DNA of 64,000 nucleotides from the NCBI RefSeq assembly GCF_002240415.1, contig NZ_CP020028.1:4427501-4491500 (forward strand). Reading direction: 5' to 3'. This DNA comes from Paenibacillus kribbensis. Its GTDB lineage: Bacteria; Bacillota; Bacilli; Paenibacillales; Paenibacillaceae. A program made the translations under genes and the position numbers. Position 1 is the stretch's first letter. The number at the start of each line of letters is the position of its first letter. The notes beneath the pieces were generated by a model. It saw only the letters and a list, made by a program, of their open reading frames with translations. It was not told the origin of the DNA and made no database searches. Below, piece by piece: positions 27,835 through 36,551 of the stretch.

Positions 27835-28306
27835 CTATCTTTCTTAAATTTTGTTTACTCATCCTATGTCGTCACCTGATTGTTACACGATTTTGCGTGA
27901 TTGCACCCTCTTTCCTCAAAAAAAGTAGCGTGCATAGCCGCAAAGGTAAGCGCATTCTGTGTTTCCTCGCGCCCGAATTTTCGTATTATCCCCTTTTTGT
28001 CACCTCCTATGTTAGATTATAGTAACCCTGAAATCTGCTGTAAATTGAATAAATTAAGGTCTAGATTATAAATTAGGCATTGGATTGCCACACTTCCAGT
28101 TCTTTCCGTCTCCCCGTTACTGATCGCCGAGTCCCTCGTATGATGAATTATCCCTGATGTTACAAGCTTTTCCAAGATTCGAGTTCGACAAAAAAAGGAG
28201 CAGATTCCTAAAAATTAGGGTGCATTCTTTAATTTCCGTCAGCTAAAATCGACATTATAAATCTTGGACTGCGATCCATGCCAAATGGTTAAATCTATCA
28301 ACAATA

Positions 28307-28347
28307 AAAGGGTATTTTCAGGCCTCATAGCCATGAAAATACCCTTT
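28307..28347 (-). terminator. Terminator downstream of the GH4 gene
   Basis: AAAGGGTATTTTCA pairs with TGAAAATACCCTTT over a 13-base loop, with outer ACAA/TTGT pairing. T-rich sequence follows in both directions; it is about 115 bases beyond the GH4 stop. Confidence 0.75.
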
Positions 28348-28391
28348 CTTGTTGTATAGTTATCGTTGGACAGCCTCACGGTCATTCATCA

Positions 28392-28432
28392 TGCATGTGA
28401 GGATTTTGCAAAATCCTGACTACATACATGCA
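28392..28432. repeat. 18-bp perfect palindrome inside a larger inverted repeat
   Basis: AGGATTTTGCAAAATCCT at 28400-28417 is a perfect palindrome. It is flanked by TGCATGT (28392-28398) and ACATGCA (28426-28432), which also pair. It sits just after the GH4 stop and could be a protein site or an RNA hairpin; no T run follows. Confidence 0.5.
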
Positions 28433-28461
28433 GTGAACGCTAATGCGATGATACCAAGCTG

Positions 28462-29976
28462 CTAGGCTTGGCTTGGCTGCACCTTTTCACGTTCCTTGCC
28501 TTTGTCGGATTCGCCCGCATTTTTGTTGGCCGCCTCCCGGTCCAGTTGCATTTCCTCAATCGTCTTGACCTTAAGCCTTGCCGCTCCCTCATAAGGACGA
28601 GTTGGGACAAGATCACCTGCAGCCAGACGCTGACGCGCCTCGGCAATCGCTGCTTTGTATTGTGGAAGCCATGCTTCCTGCGCTACCAGCATTTCATCAA
28701 CCATCTGCCAAATCTCTTTCGGGTTACAAACCGCACCCACCAGCGGGTCCATCATAAACGCCTGGCGCAGCAGCTTATCATCCCCATGCACAGCCGCTTC
28801 GACAGCCAAACGCTGGACGGAAATACTTACATTGCAGACGGCCGCAGGACCGAGCGGAAGCTCCCCGACATGTGGCATGGAAATACCGTTCCGATCCACG
28901 TATCCCGGTGCTTCAATGATCGCATCGTCCGGCAAATTGGAGATTACTCCGTTATTGACGACATTAAAATGCCCACGGTATACACGCCCGGTTTCCAGCC
29001 CTTCGATAATGTACGAGCCGTGCTCCTCACCACGATTCTCCGCCGTATACACTAATGGATCTTCTTTCATCCAGTTTGGAAAATCTGTCTCGAACCAGTT
29101 GCGTCCTTCCGTACATACACGCAGATAGCCACCTGTTTCTCCGTTGATCCAGCTCCCCAGATCAATCCAGTCTAGAATTTCATCCGGACGCTTCCGGTAC
29201 CAAGGGACATATTCACTTAAATGACCGTTTGATTCTGTGCTGTAATAGCCAAAACGGCGAAGCATGTCGATTCGTACCTTTTCGGTGCGGCTATATTCGG
29301 GATGCTTTTCAAAAGCCTCCAGCAGTCCTGCCGTCAGATCCTTCCCTTTATGGGATGCCTGAATGTACCATGTCTGGTGATTGATTCCGGCACACACAAT
29401 GTCCACATCCTGCTTCTCCAGGCCGTACACCTCGGCAATTTGGTGATGACCGTGCTGGACGCCGTGACATAGACCAATCGTACGCACGCCGCCGTACTTG
29501 TTACAGGCCCAGGTCATCATCGCCATCGGATTCGAGTAGTTCAGCAGCAGCACATCCGGTGCACTCAGCTCACGGATATCCTTGCAAATGTCCAGCATTT
29601 CAGCGATCCCGCGCTGCCCGTACATGATCCCTCCTGCACACAGCGTATCTCCTACGCATTGATCTACGCCATATTTCAGCGGTATATCCACATCAGTCGC
29701 AAAGCCTTCCAGACCACCGACCCGGATCGTACAAATAACGTATATGGCATCCTTTAAAGCTATCTTTCGATCCGTAGAGGACTGTATTTGTATGGACAAA
29801 CCGTTCTCCCGAATATCCCGCTGGCACAGCTCAGTGACCATATCCAGATTGTGCTGGCTAATGTCCGTAAAAGCCACTTCAATTTCGTTAAATTCAGGCA
29901 CTGCCAACAGGTCTCGCAAAATTCCACGGGTAAAACCTATGCTTCCCGCTCCAATAAAAGCTACTTTAAATGACAC
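28462..29976 (-). CDS. melA: GH4 alpha-galactosidase (MelA type)
   Basis: A cytoplasmic NAD- and metal-dependent glycosidase of about 504 residues, cleaving alpha-galactosides such as melibiose. The N-terminal Rossmann motif is VSFKVAFIGAGSIGFTRGIL. LLNYSNPMAMMTWA, LCHGVQHGH (metal-binding Cys and His) and INHQTWYIQ are the GH4 active-site blocks. The length fits MelA (about 430-500); the Lys/Glu-rich last ~40 residues look like an extra tail. Start is GTG 29976, eight bases after GGAGGT. A cre-like site lies upstream. Alpha-glucosidase or glucuronidase activity within GH4 cannot be excluded. Confidence 0.88.
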   Translation of the reverse strand: MSFKVAFIGAGSIGFTRGILRDLLAVPEFNEIEVAFTDISQHNLDMVTELCQRDIRENGLSIQIQSSTDRKIALKDAIYVICTIRVGGLEGFATDVDIPLKYGVDQCVGDTLCAGGIMYGQRGIAEMLDICKDIRELSAPDVLLLNYSNPMAMMTWACNKYGGVRTIGLCHGVQHGHHQIAEVYGLEKQDVDIVCAGINHQTWYIQASHKGKDLTAGLLEAFEKHPEYSRTEKVRIDMLRRFGYYSTESNGHLSEYVPWYRKRPDEILDWIDLGSWINGETGGYLRVCTEGRNWFETDFPNWMKEDPLVYTAENRGEEHGSYIIEGLETGRVYRGHFNVVNNGVISNLPDDAIIEAPGYVDRNGISMPHVGELPLGPAAVCNVSISVQRLAVEAAVHGDDKLLRQAFMMDPLVGAVCNPKEIWQMVDEMLVAQEAWLPQYKAAIAEARQRLAAGDLVPTRPYEGAARLKVKTIEEMQLDREAANKNAGESDKGKEREKVQPSQA

Positions 29977-30287
29977 GGCAATCAACCTCCGGTATGAGAA
30001 TTGTAATATACCGCCATTGTAGCAACATGCCTGTGGAAAGCGTTATCAAAATTATGACCAGATTCGTGTTTAGGTGTCAAAAATCCTAACTTTCATATCG
30101 AAAAAAGCTAGTTCCCCTTCTTTTAATTCCCGTTTTACTCAAAAGTTGATTCAGCATTTGGGAATGTTCAGGAATGATTTCAATTTGCAATTCCTCCTCA
30201 ATGACCGCGCGTGTGCTGACGATAGCTGCGGTGGTTTTGTTGCTGTATAATGAGTTGAGTCTGTAAATATTCCCAAAGGAGCAAGAC
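29977..30287. other. Divergent region between melA-like and sugar-sensor genes
   Basis: This 311-base divergent region has a cre-like site at 30035-30048 and a TATAAT box at 30246-30251 facing the sensor operon, with no good -35 hexamer. A 67-codon minus-strand frame inside it (30086-30289) has no ribosome site and is not accepted as a gene. Confidence 0.55.
30035..30048. promoter_or_regulatory. cre-like catabolite site upstream of melA-like gene
   Basis: GGAAAGCGTTATCA fits the CcpA operator consensus except mainly for its first base. It lies about 60 bases upstream of the GTG start of the alpha-galactosidase, consistent with repression by preferred sugars (inferred). Confidence 0.5.
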
Positions 30288-31286
30288 ATGTCAAACCGTA
30301 AATGGACATTTATCCTTATCCCCGTCTTCCTGCCATTTGCCTGGCTGCTGTTTCAGTTCACTCTGTCTTCTCTTCAAATTCACCAATTTGCAGAGCAATT
30401 GAAAACGGTTTCACAAAAAGACGGAGCTTCCGATACAAAAGTGGTATTGATATCGCAGGAGTTGGACAATTATTACTGGCGGTCAATCGAACAAGGAGCC
30501 CGAAAGGAAGCGGAACAGTACGGTATGCGGCTCGATTATATCGGGCCGGACCGCATTAATCCGTCCGAGCAGATTAAACTGCTGGATAAAGCGATCGCCG
30601 CCAAGGCGGATGCAATTCTGGTTCAAGGGATAAATGATCCGGAGTATCGCCGATTAATCAACAAAGCGGCCGGACTTGGCATACCTGTCATCACGATTGA
30701 TACGGATGAGCCGGACTCCCAAAGACTGGCTTACGTCGGAACGGATAATGAAGGAGCAGGAAAGCGGATGGGCGTGCTGTTGGCAAAAGCCTCCGGAGAG
30801 CGTGGCGACATTGGAGTTATGATCAGCAACGAGCGCGTCGAGAATCAGCGGCTCAGGCTTGCCGGCTTTCGTTCCGTGATCAGCCGCTATCCCAAGCTCC
30901 GCATTGTGGAGATTCGCTCCTCGGACATTTCGCGGCTTCAGGCAGCTCAGCAAGCTCAGAACATGCTCATCCGGTATCCGCAGATCCGCTACATGGTCGG
31001 ATTCAGTGCGCTGGACGGCCCTGGCATTCTGGAAGCTTCGGAGCGGAGCGGAGCGCGGAGTTTGCAGATTTTCGCTTTTGACGATATGGCCGATACGTTG
31101 GAAGCCATCAGAGATAGCAAAATCAAACTGACCCTTGTTCAGCAGCCCGTGGAAATGGGGGCTAAGGCCATAAAACTGCTGAATGATTATTTAAAGGGGA
31201 ATGATCCTCAGGAATTAACATACACCAGGGTATACGAAGTGCATGCGGACACTCCCGACAACATGGCCGGAGATGATGGACAATGA
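30288..31286 (+). CDS. Membrane-anchored sugar-binding protein of a three-component sensor
   Basis: The 332-residue protein has one N-terminal membrane span (residues 8-25) and a periplasmic-binding-protein type I domain (Peripla_BP_4). Motifs include VVLISQELDNYYWRSIEQGA, DAILVQGINDPEYR, VITIDTDEPDSQRLAYVGTDN and VGFSALDGPGILEA, as in ribose/xylose-binding proteins. There is no lipobox and no ABC permease nearby. Its stop overlaps the start of a YesM/LytS kinase gene (ATGA), so it most likely senses a sugar and signals through that kinase, as XylFII does with LytS in clostridia. The start ATG 30288 follows AAAGGAGC. Confidence 0.85.
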   Translation: MSNRKWTFILIPVFLPFAWLLFQFTLSSLQIHQFAEQLKTVSQKDGASDTKVVLISQELDNYYWRSIEQGARKEAEQYGMRLDYIGPDRINPSEQIKLLDKAIAAKADAILVQGINDPEYRRLINKAAGLGIPVITIDTDEPDSQRLAYVGTDNEGAGKRMGVLLAKASGERGDIGVMISNERVENQRLRLAGFRSVISRYPKLRIVEIRSSDISRLQAAQQAQNMLIRYPQIRYMVGFSALDGPGILEASERSGARSLQIFAFDDMADTLEAIRDSKIKLTLVQQPVEMGAKAIKLLNDYLKGNDPQELTYTRVYEVHADTPDNMAGDDGQ

Positions 31287-32728
31287 CGATCAGAAAGAAG
31301 CTGCTTCTGTTCATTCCCCTCTTAGTTGTATTCGCCAATATCATCGCTTATTTTGTATTCCAAAGCGGAAAGGTCGTACAACAGAGCTACGATGAAATGC
31401 TTGGCCGAATTCTGCTCATCGAGCAAACCTCCGAATCGGCAGAGAGCAACTTAAAGCTCCTATACGCCTATCTGCTTAATCCGAGAGACGATAAGGCTGT
31501 ACAGGGCCCGACAGAACGCCAATTGATGCAGTTGAAGGGCAGAATTCAGGAAGTTTCCGACTCGGCCGCCCCTTCTTTCGCCGAGGAGGACTACGTGAAT
31601 CTGTTGGCCACATTTCTTGAACAGAAGCAATCCGCTGTTCTGGACGCAAATGCACAAGATCCTCAATCGGCCTTTGAACATTATATTGAAGCGGAGAAAA
31701 CTGTCAGCTATATCCACGAGGAGGGACAGCGACTGATTGATGCTGAACTGGCTTATTACCGGCCGATCATCGAGAACATCCGGAACAAGAATGAGCGAAT
31801 GAACGGATTGGGAGTGGCGTTGTTCGGCATGAACGCGCTGATGGGGGTTTTGCTTGCAATCTGGGTCTCACGCAGCATTACCGGCCCTGTCGGCAGACTT
31901 GTCGCACTGGCGAAGCAAATCGCCACAGGCGATCTGAATATCGAGCCCCAACTGCGACGGGATGACGAGCTAGGCGTACTGTCGGACGCCATTTCGCAGA
32001 TGTCCGCCGATTTGAGCATCCTCATCGAGAAGGATAAACAGAGTCTGGAAATGCGGCGGCTTGTGAAGGAACTGGAGCTTCTGGCCCTGCAAAATCAAAT
32101 GAACCCACACTTTTTGTTCAATACCTTAAATGTGCTCTCCAAGCTGGCGATCCTGGAAGGGGCGGAGAAGACCAGTGACCTGATTGTTTCGCTGTCCAAT
32201 CTGCTGCGGTACAGCCTGCAGAAGCTGGACAAACCTGTAACTCTACAGGAGGAACTGGATCATATCCGCGAATACGTAACAATCCAGCAGGCGCGCTTCC
32301 GGGACAGAATTCGCTTTGATCTTCATTTTGACGCTTCCGTACTTCAGCAGCAAATTCCGGCCCTGACGATCCAGCCGTTCATTGAAAACGCTTTTCTTCA
32401 CGGTGTGGCAGATATGGAAACCGGAGCCATTATCGCGTTGACGCTGTCGAGAGCGAACGAGGATGTGCAAATTGAAATTTCGGACAACGGAAAGGGCATG
32501 GCGGAGGAAACCCGACTGTCCGTGCTCCGTCTTGAAGGTGGAGCCGAAAGCGGCAGTTCAACGGGACTTGGAATGCAAAACGTGTTTAAGCGGCTGCAGT
32601 TGTTTTACGGAAAGGAAGGAATGGTTGAAATCAGCAGCAATACCGGACAAGGTACTGCCATAACAATACGAATTCCTGTCAAGAAGGAGAGTGAGCGGAC
32701 TGATGTATCGGTTGTTGATCGCGGATGA
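31283..32728 (+). CDS. YesM/LytS-type sensor histidine kinase
   Basis: A 481-residue membrane kinase. Spans lie near residues 8-26 and 178-198 and enclose a ~150-residue extracellular helical domain with no obvious ligand pocket, consistent with reading a bound partner protein. A HAMP linker (SRSITGPVGRLVALAKQIATG) follows, then the His_kinase motif LALQNQMNPHFLFNTLNVL with the phospho-acceptor His, and an ATPase domain (QPFIENAFLHGV, ISDNGKGM, STGLGMQNVFKRL). It is ATGA-coupled to the sugar-binding protein upstream and overlaps the response-regulator gene by 26 bases. Confidence 0.93.
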   Translation: MTIRKKLLLFIPLLVVFANIIAYFVFQSGKVVQQSYDEMLGRILLIEQTSESAESNLKLLYAYLLNPRDDKAVQGPTERQLMQLKGRIQEVSDSAAPSFAEEDYVNLLATFLEQKQSAVLDANAQDPQSAFEHYIEAEKTVSYIHEEGQRLIDAELAYYRPIIENIRNKNERMNGLGVALFGMNALMGVLLAIWVSRSITGPVGRLVALAKQIATGDLNIEPQLRRDDELGVLSDAISQMSADLSILIEKDKQSLEMRRLVKELELLALQNQMNPHFLFNTLNVLSKLAILEGAEKTSDLIVSLSNLLRYSLQKLDKPVTLQEELDHIREYVTIQQARFRDRIRFDLHFDASVLQQQIPALTIQPFIENAFLHGVADMETGAIIALTLSRANEDVQIEISDNGKGMAEETRLSVLRLEGGAESGSSTGLGMQNVFKRLQLFYGKEGMVEISSNTGQGTAITIRIPVKKESERTDVSVVDRG

Positions 32729-34040
32729 CGAGGCTTTGGAGAGGGAAGGATTGGAATTGACAGTGGAACGGGCGATGCCGGGGGTATTCCGGTTCATTCA
32801 TGCCGGCAATGGCCGCATGGCAATTGAATGCGCGGAAGAGCACCGTCCCCATATTGCCATTCTGGATATCAATATGCCCGGAATCGACGGGCTTGAAGCG
32901 CTTCGTGAATTGAAGGAGCGGCTTCCCGATACCCGATTCGTGCTCGTCACCGCCTATGATTATTTTGCCTATGCCCGGGAGGCGCTCTCTTTGGGCGTAA
33001 AAGAATATATTCTGAAGCCGGCGAAGCGGGAACTAGTCATCGATACACTGAAACAACTGATTGAAGAAATTGAGCGCGAGAAGCGGGCACGTACGGAAGA
33101 ATTAGAGCTTAGACACAAAATCTCGCAGTTGATGCCGCTCGCAGAAAATGAGCTGGCTTTAATGCTTATGGTCGACCAGACAGTGGATTCGAGCGCTTCA
33201 CAGTTGTCGGAATGGCTGGACTTTCCTCTTGATCAGGGAAGCGCCATCATTGCCGCCTTTGACGGATATACGGACGAGCAGGATAAAAAGAAAATTTATG
33301 ATCATTTCCGAAGCTATGTAAAAACGCATGGCCCGAATTCCATTGTAAGCTCCTTGATCGACCATCATGTAGCCACTTTTTTACGAAAGCCGCCTGCCAC
33401 CGGCGAAAACGACTGGCGGCAGCTGGTTAAACACCTTGTCCAGCAGCTTTCCGAGCTTGCCCGGCAGCAGCTTGGCATAAAGACTGCCATTGGAATCGGA
33501 TCGCTGCATAGCGGCGAGGAAGGACTTCGCAAGTCCTATTTTGAAGCCGTTTTTGCCTCCACCCTACGCAAGCGGGATGGGGGTTACTGCCACTTTGACG
33601 AACTGAAGTCGTCAGAGGCCGGAAACGCTGGTTTACTTGCCGTCAAAGCGGAGAAAGGAATGCTTCAGCAGACGTACGTCATGTCAGCACTGCAACGGAT
33701 ACGCGAACAGCGGGAGGTTCAAACACTGACTATGCTAGGCAGGGCGAAAATGTATATTGAGGAACGATTCAACGATGATCTTTCGCTGGAAGAAGTAGCT
33801 GATTTCGTCCATTTGAATCCTCACTATTTCAGCAAGATTTTCAAACAAGAATACGGAGAAACGTTCATCGACTTCGTAACCCGGCTGCGGATTGATAAAG
33901 CCATTTCTTTGATTAAGTCCGGCAACCTTGCTCTTAAAGAAATCAGCTTTGAAGTGGGTTATAAGGACCCGAACTATTTTAGCCGTGTCTTTAAGAAGAT
34001 AACGGGTGTTCCTCCCACTGAGTTTAAAGGCCAAAAATAG
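32703..34040 (+). CDS. AraC-type response regulator (YesN family)
   Basis: The 445-residue regulator has a receiver domain (residues 1-120: LLIADDEALEREG, phospho-acceptor Asp in HIAILDINMPGIDGL, Thr in VLVTAYDY, Lys in YILKPAKR), a long central region, and a C-terminal AraC double HTH (KMYIEERFNDDLSLEEVADFVHLN, FKQEYGETFIDFVTRLRIDKA, ISFEVGYKDPNYFSRVFKK). It is the output of the sensor encoded upstream; the likely target is the sugar porter gene that follows. The ATG at 32703 is preferred. A GTG at 32691 is in frame but only two bases from the GGAG. Confidence 0.93.
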   Translation: MYRLLIADDEALEREGLELTVERAMPGVFRFIHAGNGRMAIECAEEHRPHIAILDINMPGIDGLEALRELKERLPDTRFVLVTAYDYFAYAREALSLGVKEYILKPAKRELVIDTLKQLIEEIEREKRARTEELELRHKISQLMPLAENELALMLMVDQTVDSSASQLSEWLDFPLDQGSAIIAAFDGYTDEQDKKKIYDHFRSYVKTHGPNSIVSSLIDHHVATFLRKPPATGENDWRQLVKHLVQQLSELARQQLGIKTAIGIGSLHSGEEGLRKSYFEAVFASTLRKRDGGYCHFDELKSSEAGNAGLLAVKAEKGMLQQTYVMSALQRIREQREVQTLTMLGRAKMYIEERFNDDLSLEEVADFVHLNPHYFSKIFKQEYGETFIDFVTRLRIDKAISLIKSGNLALKEISFEVGYKDPNYFSRVFKKITGVPPTEFKGQK

Positions 34041-34049
34041 TAGAGATTC

Positions 34050-34080
34050 ATCCATGCCGACCATCGGCATGGATTTTTTT
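34050..34080 (+). terminator. Terminator of the sugar-sensor operon
   Basis: ATCCATGCCGA pairs perfectly with TCGGCATGGAT around a three-base loop and is followed by seven T. It separates the sensor operon from the porter gene, which must have its own promoter. Confidence 0.9.
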
Positions 34081-34171
34081 AAGCTCGAATGACAAGGTAA
34101 TGCTAGGTTTAGCCCCTCCGTCTCCAATTCAGAAAATCGAAGCCAAAATCGTGCATGAAAAGGTCCGTTTA

Positions 34172-34216
34172 TTGAAGACGATAACCGGCCTTTCTCTTAT
34201 AAGCGCGTGTTATACT
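34172..34216 (+). promoter_or_regulatory. Candidate activator-dependent promoter of the sugar porter
   Basis: TATACT at 34211-34216 is a good -10 box but has no consensus -35 hexamer at 17 bases. An alternative TTATAA (34197-34202) with TTGAAG (34172-34177) has a 19-base spacer. Weak boxes fit a promoter that needs the AraC response regulator. Confidence 0.35.
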
Positions 34217-34268
34217 TCTCCTCGAAGAATGGAATGAGGTTCCAGGAATCTGGAAGGGAGATGATCAT

Positions 34269-35669
34269 ATGGCAGTAATCATCAATAATGAAAGCGCTCA
34301 ACAGAAAGCGCTTCAATCGGAAAAACCCAATATGCTTTTTGTGACGCTGGTATCCATCGTAGCTGCGCTTGGAGGCATCCTGTTCGGTTTTGATATCGCG
34401 GTTGTTTCGGGAGCAGTCGAATTCCTACAGCAGCGTTTTTCGCTGAGCGAATTTCAGGTTGGTTGGGCGGTGTCGAGTCTGATTGTCGGGAGTGTCACGG
34501 GAGCGGCTCTCTCCGGCTACATGAGTGAAAGGATCGGCAGAAAAAAGGTATTGCTGGCCGCCGGATTTTTATTCGTCGTCGGCTCGATCTGTTCTGCGCT
34601 TCAAGATACGTTCACCGGGTATGTGATCTTTCGCATGATCGGCGGCGTCGGCATAGGAATCACTTCCACCATTTGTCCAGTGTACAATGCGGAGATCGCT
34701 CCCGCCAAATACCGTGGCCGTTTGGTTGCTTTAAATCAGCTGGCGATCGTAACGGGCATTTTCCTGGTTTATTTTCAGAATTCGTGGATCGTCAGCCTGG
34801 GGGATGAAGCCTGGGGTGTCTCGACGGCCTGGCGCTGGATGTTCGGAGTGGGAGCCGTTCCGGGACTGATCTTTATGCTCTTGATGCTCTTCATACCCGA
34901 AAGCCCGAGATGGCTTATTAAACAGAATCGGCCATATGAAGCGCTGCCAATTTTACTGAAAATTCACGGTGAAGAAGCCGCTAAACAGGAAGTGCTTGAT
35001 ATCAAGGAATCGTTCAAAAATGAGAATGACTCACTTAAACAAGTGTTCGCTCCTGGTATTCGGGTCGCTCTCTTTATCGGTGTCATGCTCGCCATTATGC
35101 AGCATATTACCGGTATCAATGCCATTTTGTATTACGCGCCGGTTATCTTTAAAGGAATGGGACTCGGTACAGATGCCTCTTTGACCCAAACCATCTGGAT
35201 CGGGTTGATCAATGTGTTGTTCACCATCGTATCCGTATGGCTGATCGACAAAGCGGGGCGAAAAGTCCTGCTGATGATCGGCACCTCGTTGATGACCCTC
35301 TGTTTGATCATTATCGGAGCCGCATTCAAAATGGGTTTGACCACCGGACCGCTCGTGCTCATCATGATATTGATCTACGTGGCCGCCTACGCTATATCGC
35401 TTGGGCCGATCGTATGGGTTATGATCTCGGAGATCTTTCCAAACCGCGTTCGCGGCAAAGCGGTCGCCATCGCTTCGATGGCATTGTGGGCCGGCGATTA
35501 TCTGGTATCCCAGGCATTCCCTCCCCTGCTGAGTTCAGCCGGTCCGTCCAATACCTTCTGGACATTCGGAGCCATCTCGTTGTTCGTCGTATTCTTTATA
35601 TGGCGCAAGGTTCCCGAAACCAAGGGGAGATCGCTTGAACAGATGGAAAATATGTGGCTCGGGAAATGA
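34269..35669 (+). CDS. MFS sugar porter (XylE/AraE type)
   Basis: The 466-residue protein has twelve membrane spans and the sugar-porter signatures: GGILFGFDIAVVSGAVEFL, the SERIGRKKVLL loop, PESPRWLIKQNRP, QHITGINAILYYAPVIF (sugar-contacting QxxxGxNxxxYY), VSVWLIDKAGRKVLL and the C-terminal PETKGRSLEQ. It is a proton-coupled importer of a pentose or hexose; xylose and arabinose porters share these motifs. Start ATG 34269 follows GGAAGGGAGATGATCAT. It directly follows the sensor operon, which points to sugar-induced transport. Confidence 0.93.
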   Translation: MAVIINNESAQQKALQSEKPNMLFVTLVSIVAALGGILFGFDIAVVSGAVEFLQQRFSLSEFQVGWAVSSLIVGSVTGAALSGYMSERIGRKKVLLAAGFLFVVGSICSALQDTFTGYVIFRMIGGVGIGITSTICPVYNAEIAPAKYRGRLVALNQLAIVTGIFLVYFQNSWIVSLGDEAWGVSTAWRWMFGVGAVPGLIFMLLMLFIPESPRWLIKQNRPYEALPILLKIHGEEAAKQEVLDIKESFKNENDSLKQVFAPGIRVALFIGVMLAIMQHITGINAILYYAPVIFKGMGLGTDASLTQTIWIGLINVLFTIVSVWLIDKAGRKVLLMIGTSLMTLCLIIIGAAFKMGLTTGPLVLIMILIYVAAYAISLGPIVWVMISEIFPNRVRGKAVAIASMALWAGDYLVSQAFPPLLSSAGPSNTFWTFGAISLFVVFFIWRKVPETKGRSLEQMENMWLGK

Positions 35670-35726
35670 CCCGGCTTTAGCTCTCAAGAAGCCCGGACAC
35701 GTGTTATAATGCTTGAAAACATATAA

Positions 35727-35778
35727 CCTCTGAAGTCATGCCGACTTAAAATCGGCAATGCTTCAGAGGCTTTTTTTT
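35727..35778 (+). terminator. Terminator of the MFS porter gene
   Basis: CCTCTGAAG/CTTCAGAGG with a nested TGCCGA/TCGGCA stem is followed by eight T on the plus strand, about 60 bases after the stop. Confidence 0.9.
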
Positions 35779-35814
35779 GCTTATTTGTAATTTACCCGCC
35801 CGCTTCTCCTTAAA

Positions 35815-36023
35815 TCACTTGAAATTATGAATGGGCTGTTTTTGATTAATGGATAGCGTCGGCTCCGGAACGGGCTTCAGATCCGATACGAAAACAGGAT
35901 GTTTCGTAAGTCCATCCAACTTAACTCGGGATGCACGAATATCCGTCTCGCATCCATCACCATACTGCTGCTGCCTGCTTGCAAATAAATGGTCTCGCCT
36001 ACCATAATGTCCAATGTGTCCTC
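35815..36023 (-). pseudogene. Frameshifted fragment of a VgrG-like spike gene
   Basis: The minus strand reads EDTLDIMVGETIYLQAGSSS in one frame and, after a one-base deletion, CETDIRASRVKLDGLTKHPV to a TGA in the next. It matches residues ~520-575 of the VgrG-toxin fusion encoded at 39375-42572 (EDTLNIAAGEAIYLQAGSSS, ETDIRSSQVKLDGIIKRPV) at protein and DNA level. It ends differently (PIHNFK then stop), so it may derive from a spike gene without a toxin extension. The 5' portion is gone. Confidence 0.85.
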
Positions 36024-36063
36024 ATAGCATTATTTGGAATTCAAACATTTGATTTGAGCATGC

Positions 36064-36108
36064 AAAAAAAGCCCATTCCTACTCATGGTTCAAGTTGGAA
36101 AGAGCTTT
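36064..36108 (-). terminator. Terminator after the Imm8-like gene
   Basis: The imperfect stem AAAGCCCATTCC/GGAAAGAGCTTT is followed on the minus strand by seven T. It lies about 100 bases beyond the stop of the immunity gene. Confidence 0.6.
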
Positions 36109-36206
36109 GAAAGTTTATCAAGTGTTTGAATCATTTTGTGTTTGGTTTGTTGGTTGTATTGTACGATCTTTTTGTTGGGCTAGTAAACTCCGTTTACAGA
36201 CTCTAG

Positions 36207-36539
36207 CTACTCGTCCATCTCCCAACGGAAGTATTTAGAAAGATTATGGTTTGCCTTATTAATATCACCATCTGAACACTTATTAATAATATGCCTTAAT
36301 GTTTCTTCAAGTTTTTTTTCATTAAAGTCACCTGTTATAATATGCCCACGTCCTATGATGATATCACCTTGACCTACCATCCTTTCTAACCTTCTAGGAC
36401 TAATTAATTCAAACGAAAATAAGTCTGATGCTCCATTTATCTCCTTTGGGCTAATATCTACATGATAAGTGATATAAAAATCGTCTATATCATCGCCCCA
36501 ATCCTCAAATATCTTTGTTAGAGCCTTTATTACAAGCAT
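36207..36539 (-). CDS. Imm8-like immunity protein
   Basis: The 110-residue protein is acidic, cytoplasmic, and has the Imm8 pattern: an N-terminal beta strand pair (FYITYHVDISPKE), a Ser/Pro-rich turn (FELISPRRLERMVGQ), IIIGRGHIITGDF, and the ending NLSKYFRWEMDE, as in immunity proteins ending in a W-E motif. Immunity proteins bind and neutralise a cognate toxin in the producing cell. Twelve bases upstream is the 3' end of a toxin frame whose body is missing, so this is an orphan immunity gene. The ribosome site AGGAGGGC precedes ATG 36539. Confidence 0.65.
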   Translation of the reverse strand: MLVIKALTKIFEDWGDDIDDFYITYHVDISPKEINGASDLFSFELISPRRLERMVGQGDIIIGRGHIITGDFNEKKLEETLRHIINKCSDGDINKANHNLSKYFRWEMDE

Positions 36540-36551
36540 TTAAATGCCCTC

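Larger units (their letters stand above)
27835..28461. other. Intergenic region upstream of the cellulase gene
   Basis: This 627-base gap has no recognisable gene on either strand. It contains the terminator of the alpha-galactosidase gene (28307-28347), a palindrome (28400-28417) and the AT-rich upstream region of the cellulase, where no clear two-box promoter was identified. Confidence 0.6.
35670..36206. other. Region between sugar porter and effector-island end
   Basis: This 537-base stretch holds the porter terminator, a frameshifted fragment of a spike gene (35815-36023) and a minus-strand terminator (36064-36108). Nothing else was recognised. Confidence 0.7.

Noticed and set aside
30086..30289. 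67-codon minus-strand frame between the melA-like and sugar-sensor genes
   Set aside because: It has no ribosome site, no recognisable protein pattern, and it overlaps the start of the sensor gene and its likely promoter.
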